DNA of 64,000 nt from Tenebrio molitor. Lineage: Eukaryota; Arthropoda; Insecta; Coleoptera; Tenebrionidae. Where the stretch lies: positions 4,154,001-4,218,000 of the forward strand of contig NC_091049.1 in assembly GCF_963966145.1 (NCBI RefSeq), given 5' to 3'. A model generated the notes under the pieces. The model searched no databases, had not been told where the DNA came from, and saw only the letters and a list, made by a program, of their open reading frames with translations. Below, piece by piece: positions 43,848 to 56,200 of the stretch. The position numbers and the translations under genes were made by a program. Every line of letters starts with the position of its first letter. Positions within the stretch are counted from its first letter, which is position 1.

Positions 43848-44102
43848 CTTAATATACTATTTATACATATTTTTCAATTTATTTCAGCTTTTCTGTCATT
43901 TTTATTATGTTTTTCTACTTTGTGTCTGTAATAAGGCTATTACGAAACCCATTTTCGTGCTGTAATAGAAATTCGCGTTTTGAAACAAACTATTCACTGC
44001 AATTTACTTTTTCCACGGTGGCATTTCTGATCTTGGCATGATGAAAATGAAATGTCAAAATAAAAACAAAACGAATTTTAATTTAAAGTTGTTTCCGTGG
44101 AA

Positions 44103-45134
44103 TACAGGCTGTTTGATGAAAAACGACTCAACCCATAACTTTGTTATTTATTACCCGATTTCAATGAACAAAAAAATCAAAGATATGGTTTTTCAAGCGC
44201 TACAAAACAGCCATAAAATGTTTTTTTTTTGGCGTTATCTTCAATAGCTAACGATAGTCAACTTTTTTTTTTTAATGGACACATGTAGTTTTTTAGACTT
44301 GGTCTGGTAAGGTTTTTTTTTCTGGATCTAATGATGTATTGAAAGTTATCATTTGGTTCATAGCTAACTAAAAAAAAAAAACATTTTTTTGTGGTTCAGC
44401 TTATTATAAAATTTTTAAGAGTGCCGTGAAAAACAATCGGAATACAAAGTACGATAAATGTCATCTAAACGTCAGCTTAGAAGTTTTCATCTGCTTTTTT
44501 AAACTTTTTTTATTTAAGTATAAAATAACATTGTCAGTCATGCAGGATAGCAGCCATTTGACTATTATTTTATGTTCGAGTGTAATAAAAATCGTAATTA
44601 GTCAAAAACAAAAAGTTAATAGAAAAAATAATAAAAAAAAATTTGTTGCAGTCTAGGACTGGCTTATAATTAAAAAAAATATATTTTTTTAAATTATTAT
44701 TTATGTTTTCCAAGAAAATAATAATAAAACTCTTCAAGATTGCACCTGAAAATTTTCAAACTCACACTTGACATTTGTTGCTATTTGTATTCCAATTGTT
44801 TTTCACGGCACACTTGAAAATTTCATAATAAAGTGAACCACAATTAAAAATTGTTTTATTTTTTTTTTAGTCAGCTATGAACCAAACGATAACTTTTAAT
44901 ACATCATTAGATTCAGAAAAAAAAACTTTACCAGACTGAGCCTAAAAAACTACATGTGTCCATTAAAAAAAAAAAGTTGACTATCGTAAGCTACTGAAAA
45001 TAACGCAAAAAAAAATTATTTTATGGCTGCTTCGTAGCGCATGAAAAACCATATCTTCGGTTTTTTTGTTCATTGAAATCGTATAATAAATAAAAAAGTT
45101 ATGGGTTGAGGCGTTTTTTATCAAACAGCCTGTA
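44103..45134. mobile_element. Large foldback element (1032 bp, arms ~370 bp)
   Basis: Ends TACAGGCTGTTTGATGAAAA / complement TTTTATCAAACAGCCTGTA. The arms pair over most of their length (CTTGGTCTGGTAAGG with CTTTACCAGACTGAG; GTGCCGTGAAAAACAATCGG with CCAATTGTTTTTCACGGCAC). The centre lies near 44600. No protein recognised. Confidence 0.85.
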
Positions 45135-45390
45135 TACAATTGTTGTAAACATTAATCGTTACATTAGACGTGTTCTGGGCAGACTAATCCTGATCTCGTA
45201 TTTCCATATAAAATTGTTTTCGCTCATAACGATATGACATTTGTTGCCAACCACGACAAAATTCCCTAAATTTGAAAATTGTTCATTTTCAAATGGCTTA
45301 AAAGGTGCGAAGTAGAAAAAATTGTGTATGTTATATGTGTGCTACAAAATGCTGCTTATAAGACTCGTATCATAATATACTATTAGATAT

Positions 45391-46046
45391 ATGTACAGGG
45401 TGATTCAAGTTTTACCGCCCGAGCGAAAACACCCACTCGATTTAAACTACTCAAAATCTTCAGGAACGATTGTGTATCGCTGTAGAACATTCTGTAAAAA
45501 TTTATTTTTTTTTAATGAAACGAGTAAACATTTCGTTTTTGAAATAAATGGAATTCGACATTTAAGTGCAAAATTTAGTTATGATTTATTATTAAATTGG
45601 GCGGTCACTTCCACAAAAGAAGTTGACATGGGTTATTTATGGCACCCTTTAGGGACGAAAAAATTACTAGAAAAGTTCTCAACAGATGTTAACCAACAAT
45701 GAGGTATTTATTTATGACACTGATGTTGTAAATCTTGATCATTTTTCGCTGTTAATGTTAAAATTGGAATCATTCAAAAATTAATCCTTTTCTTTTGATG
45801 CGAATTTCATAAATATGTTCTTTGAATTAATTGTGAATTATGAGCGTCCATGGAAAAACATATTTTTTTTTTGCTTAAAACGAATTTTTTTAATTTTATG
45901 GCTCTGAATGAAGTGATACAGAAAAATTGATTGCACACGTTTGAAGCCTTATGTGAAGGGAATATAACCCTAAAGTTTCGTAATATTTACAAATTTTTTA
46001 ATAGGGTTAATCGTGCGGGCGGTAAAACTTGAATCACCCTGTACAT
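45391..46046. mobile_element. DNA transposon-like element (656 bp, 31-bp TIRs)
   Basis: Left ATGTACAGGGTGATTCAAGT then TTTACCGCCCG; right exact complement ending TGAATCACCCTGTACAT. An internal 103-codon frame (45391-45702) has no recognisable transposase motif. Probably a non-autonomous derivative. Confidence 0.85.
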
Positions 46047-46049
46047 CTA

Positions 46050-47480
46050 TTACATATTGAATTATTATCAATGACGTATTATCACAACTATTTTCCTATC
46101 TGTTTAGTTCTTTCCAATTTTATCTTTTAAATGTGCCACAGATTTCTTCCTAATAATCCTCTTAGTATTGTTTAATTTTTTACAACAATAATTATATTTA
46201 TTGTTATTACATAATGTATTATTATTTACATTTATGTCATATACAATTTTATAACAGTTACCTTTTTTTGTTATTTAATTTCTTTATCATTAATGTTATT
46301 TCAATTTCTTTCTTTCTTCTGTCACATTCTTTCTACGTTCCCAGTTTTATATTAAAAATATTCAAATTTTCATTTTTACTGTTTTTATTTGTTTCCAGTT
46401 AGTACCTCCTGGTGAGCTTGTTCTTAGGCCCACATTAATTTGTTTTTTAAATAATGTGTAATTTGTTTTAATTTCAAAATTACCTAAACTCAAAATTTTT
46501 CTTTTTTTTTCTTTTATTTTTAAAGTTGTGGAAGTGCCATTAAAACAAACGTTATTTGATGCTTCTGTTTCAGGATTTTTTTCACCATTCTTCTTCTTGT
46601 TCTTTCTTCTTTATTTCTATTATTTAACTATGTATGTACATCTAATACATTTTTTATGTTGTTACATTTCTGCTACATACTTTTTAATTTTTATCGCTTT
46701 CACTTATTATTTAAGACTTCCTCTAGATTTTAGCCTTTTTTACGATTTTAAGTTTTTCTTTTCTTCTTTTTTATATTTACTCTTCTCCTAATTTTGTTCA
46801 TATGTCGTTCATATTCATTTCACCTTAGAACTGAATTTTATCTTCTTCTGCTGTGCTTTTTGTTTTCGTTTTCGTTTGTTATACATATATTTTTCTTCTT
46901 TCTTCATCATTTGACACTTTATTATTCTTTTAAATAGCATGTAATAAAATAACTAAATCCTAATTTTTGTTCCTCTTTATTCCCTGCTTTTATTGTACTT
47001 TCTGTTTTATACGTTTCTTTCATCTTTTTCTAATGAATATACATATTTATAAACATTTTTACATTTTTGCACTACTTCTGCACTTTGAAATAGTCTGATA
47101 AATTCTCTTCCATTTTTGTTATTTTTAACTTAACTTAAAGTTTCTTATCTTTTGTTATTTCACTAAATTTTCTTTCTAAACTTCTCTATTAGGTACCACT
47201 TTTTTTGCTCTATTGTTGTTTTTTGTAGAACTATCAATTCTGCATTTATATTCTATTATTATTATTATTTCATTCAGTTTCATTTGAACTACATTTTTTG
47301 TTTTGCATTTAGTTGGTTTCTTTACAATCTACGTTTTCTTTATTATTCAAAACTATTCTTCTTCTTCTTCACTATTATTTCAACATTATTTTATTATTTA
47401 TGACATTTCTTTTTATTATTATTATCTTATCGTCTTTTGTTGCAATAATAATAATTATAATTATTACTACCATTATTTTG
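46050..47480. other. Pyrimidine-rich gene-free tract
   Basis: 1.4 kb dominated by T and C on the plus strand (TTTCTTTCTTCTG, TTCTTCTTGTTC) with short ATT runs near 47258. Open frames here are Phe/Leu/Tyr-rich by-products of composition. Confidence 0.6.
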
Positions 47481-47489
47481 TAAAATGTA

Positions 47490-47940
47490 GGTTTCCTGGG
47501 TGCCTCGCCATCGGAGCCCATTCCATTCATTCTCATATTTCTGGCGAAACAAACGACGGTTGCCTCGCATACGTCATAAATTAATTTTACGACCCAACCG
47601 CGGCATCTTTTTCCTTTTATTGTGGGTTTATTTCTATTTTAATCTTGCCGCCCCAATTACGGTTTTTTCCACCCTCGCAGACCGTCCGTCCCTCGGCCGT
47701 TGCAAAAAATGTGGTGAGATTGGCGGGCCAGTCCTATCCTGGGGACGGCGAACGTAGACCGATAGACGACCCGCTCTGTTGGATATTTAGACATCAATGG
47801 CAACTGTGACCTCCTAGTGCCAGACGTCGGGACAGGCGTCATAGTAACAGTAACTTAATTCCTCCCTCATTGAGGACCGCGCTGCGAGGACCATGAATAA
47901 AAAATTCGTCCTTTTTGTAGTAGTGGCGTAAGGATCGACT
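47490..47940. promoter_or_regulatory. GC-rich island, candidate regulatory DNA
   Basis: Abrupt change from the pyrimidine tract to balanced, CpG-containing unique sequence (CATACGTCATAAATTAATTT, AACCGCGGCATC). No coding evidence; bordered on the right by a GGT microsatellite at about 47980-47999. Confidence 0.25.
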
Positions 47941-48079
47941 CGTTTCGGTCATCAATGGAAATTGAGCGGATTGTAGGGGGTGGTGGTGGTGGTGGTGGGT
48001 TTTTTTCGGTGGTGCTTACGTGCACAGACCTACGCGTGCAACGAGCACGTCATTCGGTTGCGTAATGGGGGTGGGTGCG

Positions 48080-50700
48080 AAGGGGTGGAGGGTTCTAAGG
48101 AGCGACTTCTCGCAAAACTTGCAGCAGGTAAAGGAATTGAGCGAGAAGGTGAAAAAGGAAATGACCAAACAAGGGAAAGAAGGAAGAAAGAAAGCAAGGC
48201 AAGAAAGTGATAAAATTAGGCGAATAAATGAGGAATTAATTAGAAAGAAGTGACGAGATAAGAAATAAAGGAAGAAAGGAAAAAGGAAATAAGCACAGAC
48301 GAAAGAAAGAAGAAGAACTATTATTATATACTTGTGTTTCGTTGGTAACAAAAGAAGAAAAGAAAGATAAAGTGTTCTCCATTCTTCTTTCTTTATTCCA
48401 TCACGTCTTCCTCAAGCTTTTGACACATTTTGCACAATCCCCTCGTTCAATTTCTTGTTCTAAAAAGCGTAGGTCCTGAAGAGAAACCCTGCGTAGCCCC
48501 CACCCGACACCTCCACATCTTCTCGCCTCTTCTTTTAATTACAACTGATTCTGCCCCTCTTCTTCACATTTTCTTTGCTTTTCTCCCGCCAGGAATACAG
48601 TTGGGCGACATTTTCTTCTCGTTCGGCGTCCATCTTGGTGCACGTCGGTGGTCGTCGATCTCGTGCACCGCCGCGTCGTCTCCCGCAGCCTGCTTGTTAG
48701 CCGAAAGACGTATTTTAAGTTGCGGGAACACCCACGTTCAAAATGTAAAAAAACCGCACAATGTGATAATCCACCGGCATTTTTCAAAGGACCTTGCATT
48801 TAACAACTTTTAAAATGCAGTCGCTTTATATTCACGATACCATATTATTAAATTGTAAAAAATGGTGCATTCCAAACGTCCATGCAACAGGACGGAGCCG
48901 CCGCCATCTCGGCACGTGCAAGACTCCGCTGGGCCGGCGCGCGTTTCATTTATTATAAAAAACTGGTTATTGTTGCCCGCATCTCTTTTGTTTTAGCTTT
49001 TTTATCGAAAATAAAGTATGTCATGATTAATATAAAATTTTGTGCGACAGATCAAGGACAGCGAGATCGGGTGCACTCTCCTCGAGCCAACGCAGAAATG
49101 TCAAAAAGGAGCGCGATTTCGAGAAAAACCCACAAGTTTCGATGGAAGAGGCTGCAAGGATGACTGCACGGCCGATCGAAAAATTACTGTCAAGAAATGA
49201 AATTGGTTGGAAGGAAGTGGCAAAATTTAGGGGCGACTGCCAAAAAAGTGAATAAATCCAGTGTGCCATGACCAACAACTAGAAATGTTTTTGACAATTT
49301 TTGAGCGTGAAGAAACAAAATTGACAAAATCAAAAACACGATTTTATCTCCGTAGAAACGGTTGAAGTGGCTTTTTTTGTAACCGGACTTGAAACACTTT
49401 AAATCCTAAGAGTTCAAATGTCATTTCTCACGATTTATTTATCAATAATTACACGAAATATTTCATAATTAAATTATCTCTATTATAAAAAGGCTCTAAA
49501 AAACGAGATAAGGAATTATTACCCAATATTTAACCGGTGCCATTGTGATGTGACACGAGTCGGCCATCAAAAATAGCAAGATGGCCGTTTTTACGATTAT
49601 ATTGTTTTATTTATGTCATTTTCATAGTGACATTTTTGTTTTCAGAATAAAAATTTCTATCACAATTACATACTAAAAAAAGTATGTATGTATTCGAATT
49701 TGAAAAAAATATTTTGACAGTTTAGCCTTGAGGCCCTTAGGGCTATACGTGAATTTGGTAGGCCATTTTGTAGCCAATTCACAACCATTTAATTTGGTGT
49801 ATAGATAATTAAAATCCTTTGATAAATAAGCGAGCTATGGACTAGTCTTTTTTTTGGGACACTGTATGTATTTATTGACAGTGAAGTCAATTTTGCTTGC
49901 TCCTTTTATGATAATTACAAATTTTCGATTGCACAAAAAAATATTGTGTACACCTTGCCTGTGAAATCCTTTAACATCCTCGAAATTGTGCTGCCTCGGC
50001 CGCAAGCGGCCTCGGCGACGATTTTTCTCTCGGTACGTTAAAAATGATTTCGCGGCCTTGACTACAATTAACTATTAAAAAGGAAATCAAAACACCCAAT
50101 AGCTAATTTGATCCACAAACATTTTCGTTGTAATTGGACCAATTTAATTTTGTTAATTGCTTGAGATGTTCTGTTTTTGACAATCTTTAATTTGCACCAA
50201 TCGGTGAAGATAGTTTTTTTTTTTTTCTATTAAAAATGATGAAGTACAGTTAAATAACATTTCAGTTCAAGATTCATCAAAATTATACTTTATTTGACAT
50301 TTTCAAGAACTCTGTATGGTGTTGTCAAAAGAAACATTCACTTTTTACTGTCACTTTGTGCTTTTGAGAACTGTTTCTTTCGACATTTTGTAAGTCTGAT
50401 GTTTTACGAACTCATACAATCAACATCCTTTGAAAAAATTAAACTGTCAAAACTTGTCAAAAACGTATTGTCTAAAAACCTGAGTAATTAATTTTTCCAC
50501 AAACATTTTTTTGAAGTTTCGAACACGATTTCAGGTTGTTGAAAAATATTTTTCTAGAAAATTTGACTGACGATCTTTGGCAGGACAATTAGAGATTGTC
50601 GTATTTGACATATTCACATTCCAGAAATATTAATACAAGATCTTTTCGAGTAAATATCGTAAAAAATGTCAAAAATGAATTTTAAAAATAATATCAAGGC
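48080..50700. other. Gene-free region with a short purine-rich stretch
   Basis: 48080-48310 is A/G-rich (GAAAGAAGGAAGAAAGAAAG). 48430-49260 is mixed and slightly GC-rich without family-like frames. 49300-49860 is AT-rich. Contains element G copy 2 (listed). Confidence 0.5.
49866..50061. mobile_element. GC-rich foldback element G, copy 2
   Basis: Same order as 30750-30922: TATTTATTGACAGTGAAGTC, GTGAAATCCTTTAACATCC, CTGCCTCGGCCGCAAGCGGC, TTTTTCTCTCGGTACG, CGCGGCCTTGA. It has about 20 extra bases near 49940-49965. Confidence 0.78.
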
Positions 50701-50704
50701 ACTT

Positions 50705-50818
50705 CACTATCCCACCTCCACCCGGCGGCACGGCAATTTTGCCGGAGTACATACACTATTACGGATATTACTATCAAGTAATAGTGCAGTGCTTATCAAC
50801 ATAATTACCGGCGTCTTG
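50705..50818 (-). mobile_element. 5'-truncated LINE insertion with 11-bp target-site duplication
   Basis: 109 bp (50708-50816) are identical to 15899-16007, i.e. the stop codon and 3' UTR of the LINE at 15897-16604. The insert is flanked by TCAAGGCACTT at 50694-50704 and again at 50819-50829. Extreme 5' truncation plus a TSD is typical of target-primed reverse transcription. Confidence 0.88.
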
Positions 50819-51169
50819 TCAAGGCACTTATTACTGATTTTTTGAGAAGTGATCAAAACGCCGAAAGAATTTTTCTTGCAAAAAACAAAATAAAGAAGTC
50901 TCGTGGTCTCTTTTTTTATATTTGACGACATTTGGCTTCCACACCTCGAACATTTTCAAAAACGCGTTAAACAAAATAATCCTTTAGAAGATGAGCCGAT
51001 CCTTGACAGGAGGATTAAAAATTGTCATATTCGACATTTTTCACTTTGTAAAAATAGTAAATCAAGACCTCTCATATCTTTCTAACGTAACAAAATGTAA
51101 CTGATTTTTTTGATAAATTAGAAATTTCTTGCAAAAAACAAAATATCAGGTGTTCATTTAAATTTCTCC

Positions 51170-51321
51170 TCAAAGTTGTCGTTGAAGAGTAGATTGTGAA
51201 CGCACCACTCGTCTGCAGAGTAAAAACATAAACAACGCAAAAAGTGAGGTTAGATTTAAACAGTTGATCCAAGGACAGTTGATCCGTGGTGCGTTCACAA
51301 TCGACTCTTCAACGCCAACTT
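51170..51321. mobile_element. Foldback MITE with 28-bp core arms
   Basis: GTTGAAGAGTAGATTGTGAA then CGCACCAC (51181-51208) pairs with GTGGTGCG then TTCACAATCGACTCTTCAAC (51286-51313), one mismatch; arms extend outwards to CAAAGTTG / CAACTTG. Confidence 0.85.
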
Positions 51322-51673
51322 GTTCAAAACCTGATTTTCGAAAACTAAAAGACAGAATAACATCGAAAATACTTCATAATCGAAAAAAATGAACGTGCAA
51401 CAAGTGCTAACAGTATTTTGAGTAACTTTGATCGAAAAAGCGTATTTCGAAAAGCTAGTTTTTCTGTCGTGTCGTCTGAAACGGCCAGAACGTACGTTAC
51501 ATAATTTTTGAAAAAAAGAATTGACACAGCACTCCTTCGGCTCGTTATGAGCGGCGACATTAATTCCCTTGGTCGCTGTACACACCTGCACAAAAAACTC
51601 GTCCGACTTAAAAGTCTCATTTCCCCGTTTCGATTTTCCCACGCTTCCGCCGCTTTCTCAAATTGAAAAAAAA

Positions 51674-51692
51674 ACCACACACACACACACAC
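51674..51692. repeat. CA microsatellite
   Basis: Run of alternating CA, about 9 units. Confidence 0.9.
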
Positions 51693-51839
51693 AGCAAGCA
51701 AAAGACGGTTAAAATTTTTTAATTCGAAAAAGGTCTAATGACCCCCCGATAGCGCCAAAGGGTTGAGGCAATTTATTCATCGTAACATATGGCATATCAC
51801 ATTTTCCTTTTTTAACTGTGTGAATCCTTACCTGAACAG

Positions 51840-52570
51840 GTCCACAGGTAAAATTCGGATTGAGCGTCCCACCGTTTATTATTTATGCCCGGTGGTCCTG
51901 CATATCCAACCGAAGGACGATCTCGTCCGGCCGCTCCTTTTTCTCGCTTTTTTTTCTAATTCGGGATGCAAATCGCCTCGATGAATTTTAATAGTGCCGA
52001 GGCGAGAAGAAACCGTAAAATTATACGGGGCGACATTAGCAATTTTAATCGGGTGTCATCTGTACCGCGAGGAAATTGTGCAATAATGCTGATGGATTCC
52101 GTTCTTGTTTCCAGTTGACACGTGCTTGATTGATTCGGAGTCGGATCGGGAACACCTGTCAATGGTGACGACGGCGGCGGCGGGGGGCGGCCGGCGTTAG
52201 TTTCTCTGCAACTGCAGGCCTTAGGCCCAGAATGTGGCCGCCCATTAAAATTCATCGATTTAAATGTCAGACGGAGATATTTGGTAAAATGTCGGCTCTT
52301 TGTTTTCGGCACCGGATCCGGCCGCCGGTCCCAAAACGAACAAATTCGAAGGCGAAGTCTCCACGTTAGATGCGCTCGCTCCTCTTCGTTCGCGCCGGTT
52401 TGGGCGAAAGTGAAATCAACTTTCTTGACGCGGACCTGACGGACCACCGCGGATTTCTTTTCGGGACTAAGAAATTTCTTCGCCGAGGTGCGCGATCGCC
52501 AACAATTCAAGCTCAGGAATCAATCTCAAATCATCTCAAACCTAAATCAATTTCGTCCAATGCAACGCTC
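51840..52570. promoter_or_regulatory. GC-rich island with a 184-codon minus-strand open frame
   Basis: Balanced, unique sequence (CCGTTTATTATTTATGCCC, CATTAAAATTCATCGATTT). The minus-strand frame 52510-51956 is long for this genome but Arg/Pro/Ser-rich, with no domain or splice context that I recognise; it more likely reflects low stop density in GC-rich DNA. Candidate enhancer. Confidence 0.25.
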
Positions 52571-52579
52571 ATGATCGCT

Positions 52580-55320
52580 TGATCAACACGTTGGAAAATT
52601 GTTTCTTCCGAACGAGATTTTAATTCATTTTTAACCATCACATCCAACTCAATTCTAATTAGAACATTTAAAAAACTAATCATTATCGAACTGATTAATT
52701 ACCTAATTTTCTATCAAATACTTTTCAGTTTTAAAGTCAATTCTTATTATTAATTACTAAATCGGAATAGTTTAAATAAAAACAATTCACTCGTACTGAA
52801 AATTAATTGATCTTGATTAATTAGTCGGTCAAAATACTTTCGAAAGTGATCAAACAATTAAATGCTGAAAATGGATTGTGAATTTCTTTAATTACACAAA
52901 CATGAATTCATATTAAAAAATTTAGTTACGTATTTTTGAATATAATTAAGTCAATTAATCATTTAAAAATCATCACTTATGATGATCCCGCGCTGCTAAA
53001 TGTAATTATTCAGTTTTCGGTCTTTGATGCAACAAGAAATGATCATAGAACTATTTTAAAATGATCACTTGCGAAAAATGAGTGACGCTAGCGATTTGAT
53101 TATTTTTTGATCAATTTTTAAATTAATAAGCTAATAAGTAACGCTCGATCAAATACATTGATTGTTCGTGATCAATCAGTTAAGACACTATCGAGTGTAA
53201 TTAATCAATTAAATATTTGCGCAGAGTTTGTTCGATTATCAAAATGGATTTTTAATGATTGCTTTACCGTTTATGACTTATTTTGAAAAGATTCAGCATC
53301 CCCTGAATCTTAAAAAAAAATTTGAATTAAATGATTAATTATGATCATCATTCAAATTTGAACAATTGTTTGTTTGATCGTCCGACTGAATTTTCAGTTA
53401 CGACCGTGTTAATTAAAATATTATTAGGTCCTAATTAATTTTTTTTTGAACTTTGGGTATTTTTTAAAGCGATTAATAGACGTCATTAATTTTTTTCATT
53501 TGCATCAATTAATATATTGACGTTAAATGATTATTGATGGCCAATTTTAGTAAATTATAGCCAATCATTAAACCGCTATGATTATTATTTATGAACAATC
53601 AATCAAAATGCTGTTCAGTGATTATTCAATTAAATATGTATAAAGTGATTGGATAATTATATGTTTGCAATCATACCAATCATTACTGTTTTGTGAATGG
53701 CGAGAATCCACTGATGTTGTGAATAAATTATTTTTCTATAAATAAATATTTCACAGATTCTTAATAAATGATTATTGTTGATCGATATATGTAATTAAAA
53801 TCACTGAAATTTATATTTCAGCAACTGTACGACCTTTTGACCAACAAAACTCGCTCAATTTTTTAATTAATTTTTAAATTAATGTCTTCAAATTACAAAT
53901 TGACTAAAAACGAATTTAAGCGTTCCGTATTAATTAATTTCAACTTTTAATTGTCTAAAACAAGTATCCAAATTGTTCTCAGTTATAAATAATAATCACT
54001 TTCCCAATGTTCAATGAAACCAATTTATCAGTCTATTTTCGGTCGATTTATTCCGTTCAATAAATTATAAATTAATCATTTCCAGATTCAGCAAAATATT
54101 ATCACAATTGTGTTAACAGTCATGATCCAAAATAAACTTTCATTGGACAATTATTTCTAACTTAATAAAATATTGTTGTGTAATCGAGACTTGTTTTATG
54201 GAAAAAGCACAGTTCTGTCTCCCTGATGGTGCAAGCGTGAGTGTCGAAACGTTGGAATATTCATCTTAAGTACGTCCATTAAAAAAAATCTTAATTATTA
54301 AATTAATTATTAATAATTCAAGTATGTCAATTTTTTATTTTTAATTAAGTCAATTTTTCAAGCAATTTATACTTTAAAATTAAATTAAATTAAAATTTTG
54401 TTTTACTTTTTATTAATCACAAAACACTTATTTTTAAATTACAGCAATTTCTGAAGCTTTATCAAAATGGCTGTTCATTTTATTTAATGGAATGATTAAT
54501 AATTTAATTTTTATAATTAAACTGTTTGGATATTTTATTTTATTCAATTAAATAATTGAATATGGTCAATTAAGTGAAATATAATGATCAAATTCTTTCA
54601 ACTAATTAAAATAACGATCAGAATAATGATTCTGTAATATTACCTAATTAATTAAATCAAATCACTGAATCAATTTTAATTGTTTGATATTAAATTAATT
54701 CTCTTTAAATAAAGGGAATACTTGTAATTTGTAATTTATTTTAAATTTTAGAAATACGTTCTAATTCGGTTGGAAAATTAATTTCACTACTTCAGTGAAT
54801 AAATTATTGTTTTAAACATTTAATTTTTTTTTTTTAATGAAACAACCTCCTAGGTCTGTATTTTTGAATAAATATCTTAATCCATATCCTAACGTCAACA
54901 TTGTAAAATTGAATGGAACATCTAAAACTTATTTAAACTGAGAATTAAGAAATATTTGCTCAATCGATCAAGATAAAATTTTTGATAATTTTTTTTTTGA
55001 ATTAATCCAACAGATTACGCTCGTTGAGAATTTCATTCATTAATACTGCGATAAACAAATCAATTATTATGTAATAACGAGTCCGGTTTAATTAATTGAT
55101 TTGATTTTAATTGATCTGGCACAACTAGAAATTGTAAAGATCTGTTAAATGTCAATTTTTAAGCGTTTATTGACAATAAATAATCGAAAACGAGCAAGAT
55201 CCTGTTCGGTGATCAGTCGTAACGGTAAAATGTAAATGAATACTAAACAATGGAAAATACAACAATATAAAATGAAATTTATAAAATGACATATCCGTAA
55301 GGCGATATTTCATCTGATTT
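52580..55320. other. Extreme TTAAT/AATTA and GATCA-rich block
   Basis: 2.7 kb in which TTAATTA, AATTAAT and TGATCAAT-like words follow one another throughout (for example GATCAATCAGTTAAG, TTAATTGATTTGATTTTAAT). No coding frame or transposon terminus. Could be a diverged simple repeat or a homotypic cluster of homeodomain-type sites. Confidence 0.5.
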
Positions 55321-56200
55321 GGAATTTTTCCATAATTATTAAACGCCAGCGAATTTTTTTGGGAAATTATTATCGCCTATAATAATAATTCGCCGCCCGG
55401 AGCGTGATTTTTTCCGGGAGGAGATAAACAACAACGATAATAAAATTGCAATTAATCGCTTCGGCCACAGATCGAGATGCGACAAAGTCCGGTAAATTCC
55501 GCGAGGCCGGCCCGTCCTTCTCCTCGTCCGGGAAAATCCGGGAAATCCGGAAAATCGCTTTTCCGGCCGATCTCGAGATCCTCCATCACCCACAACTCAC
55601 CAACACACTCGCACGACACACGTCGTGCGATTTTTCGCCGGCCCTATCCGCTCGATAAAGTCGTGTCCTCGAAGGGCCCACGGCGGTCGCGCGGCGACCG
55701 GCGGCGCATTTTCGCCGAAGCGTGCGTCACGGTTTTACCGAAATGTTGAGGTAGGTCCGAGACCTTCCCACGGGCTCCATTACGTAAAACCCATTTCTTG
55801 CACAGTTACGAGGCGACTTTTTGAAGCCCCCGACGGGGTGGACGCCTTGGCCTTGGACTGCGTGCGTGTTGTGCAAGAAGTTTTTTGGGTTGCGGTCGCC
55901 GGAAAAAAAGATTTGTGCAATTAAAAGGCGTCACGGTTGTGATTTCGAAAATTATGTAAGAAGCGGGTACTTTTCGGCTTTTTGCGAGGATTGACGCACG
56001 GGAAATCGCCCTCTCGAGGACGATGGACGACCGCTTCGATCAAGCTGAGGGAGAGCGGACGCGGGAGGAGATAGAGGGGAGGCGTGGCGTGATGGCCGCT
56101 GGAGGGGAGGGCGCCGATTTTGAAATCTGAACCGGAAATGGAGCTTTGCCAACTCAGGAAGACGGTCAAAAGCTCTTGAGAATGTTAAAAGCTTGGGACA
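55320..56200. promoter_or_regulatory. GC-rich island, candidate regulatory DNA
   Basis: CpG-dense unique sequence bounded sharply by the AT-rich block on the left and purine-rich DNA on the right. Short frames on both strands lack conserved features. Contains one ATGGCCGCTGGAGGGGAG motif at 56092-56109, shared with the HPS3 intron minisatellite. Confidence 0.3.

Noticed and set aside
46214..46791. Phe/Leu/Tyr-rich open frames suggesting membrane proteins
   Set aside because: They fall in the T/C-rich tract, where any frame reads as hydrophobic residues; no start context or family match.
51956..52510. 184-codon minus-strand open frame
   Set aside because: Arg/Pro-rich with no domain, no signal and no splice partners; stop-poor GC-rich DNA is the simpler explanation.
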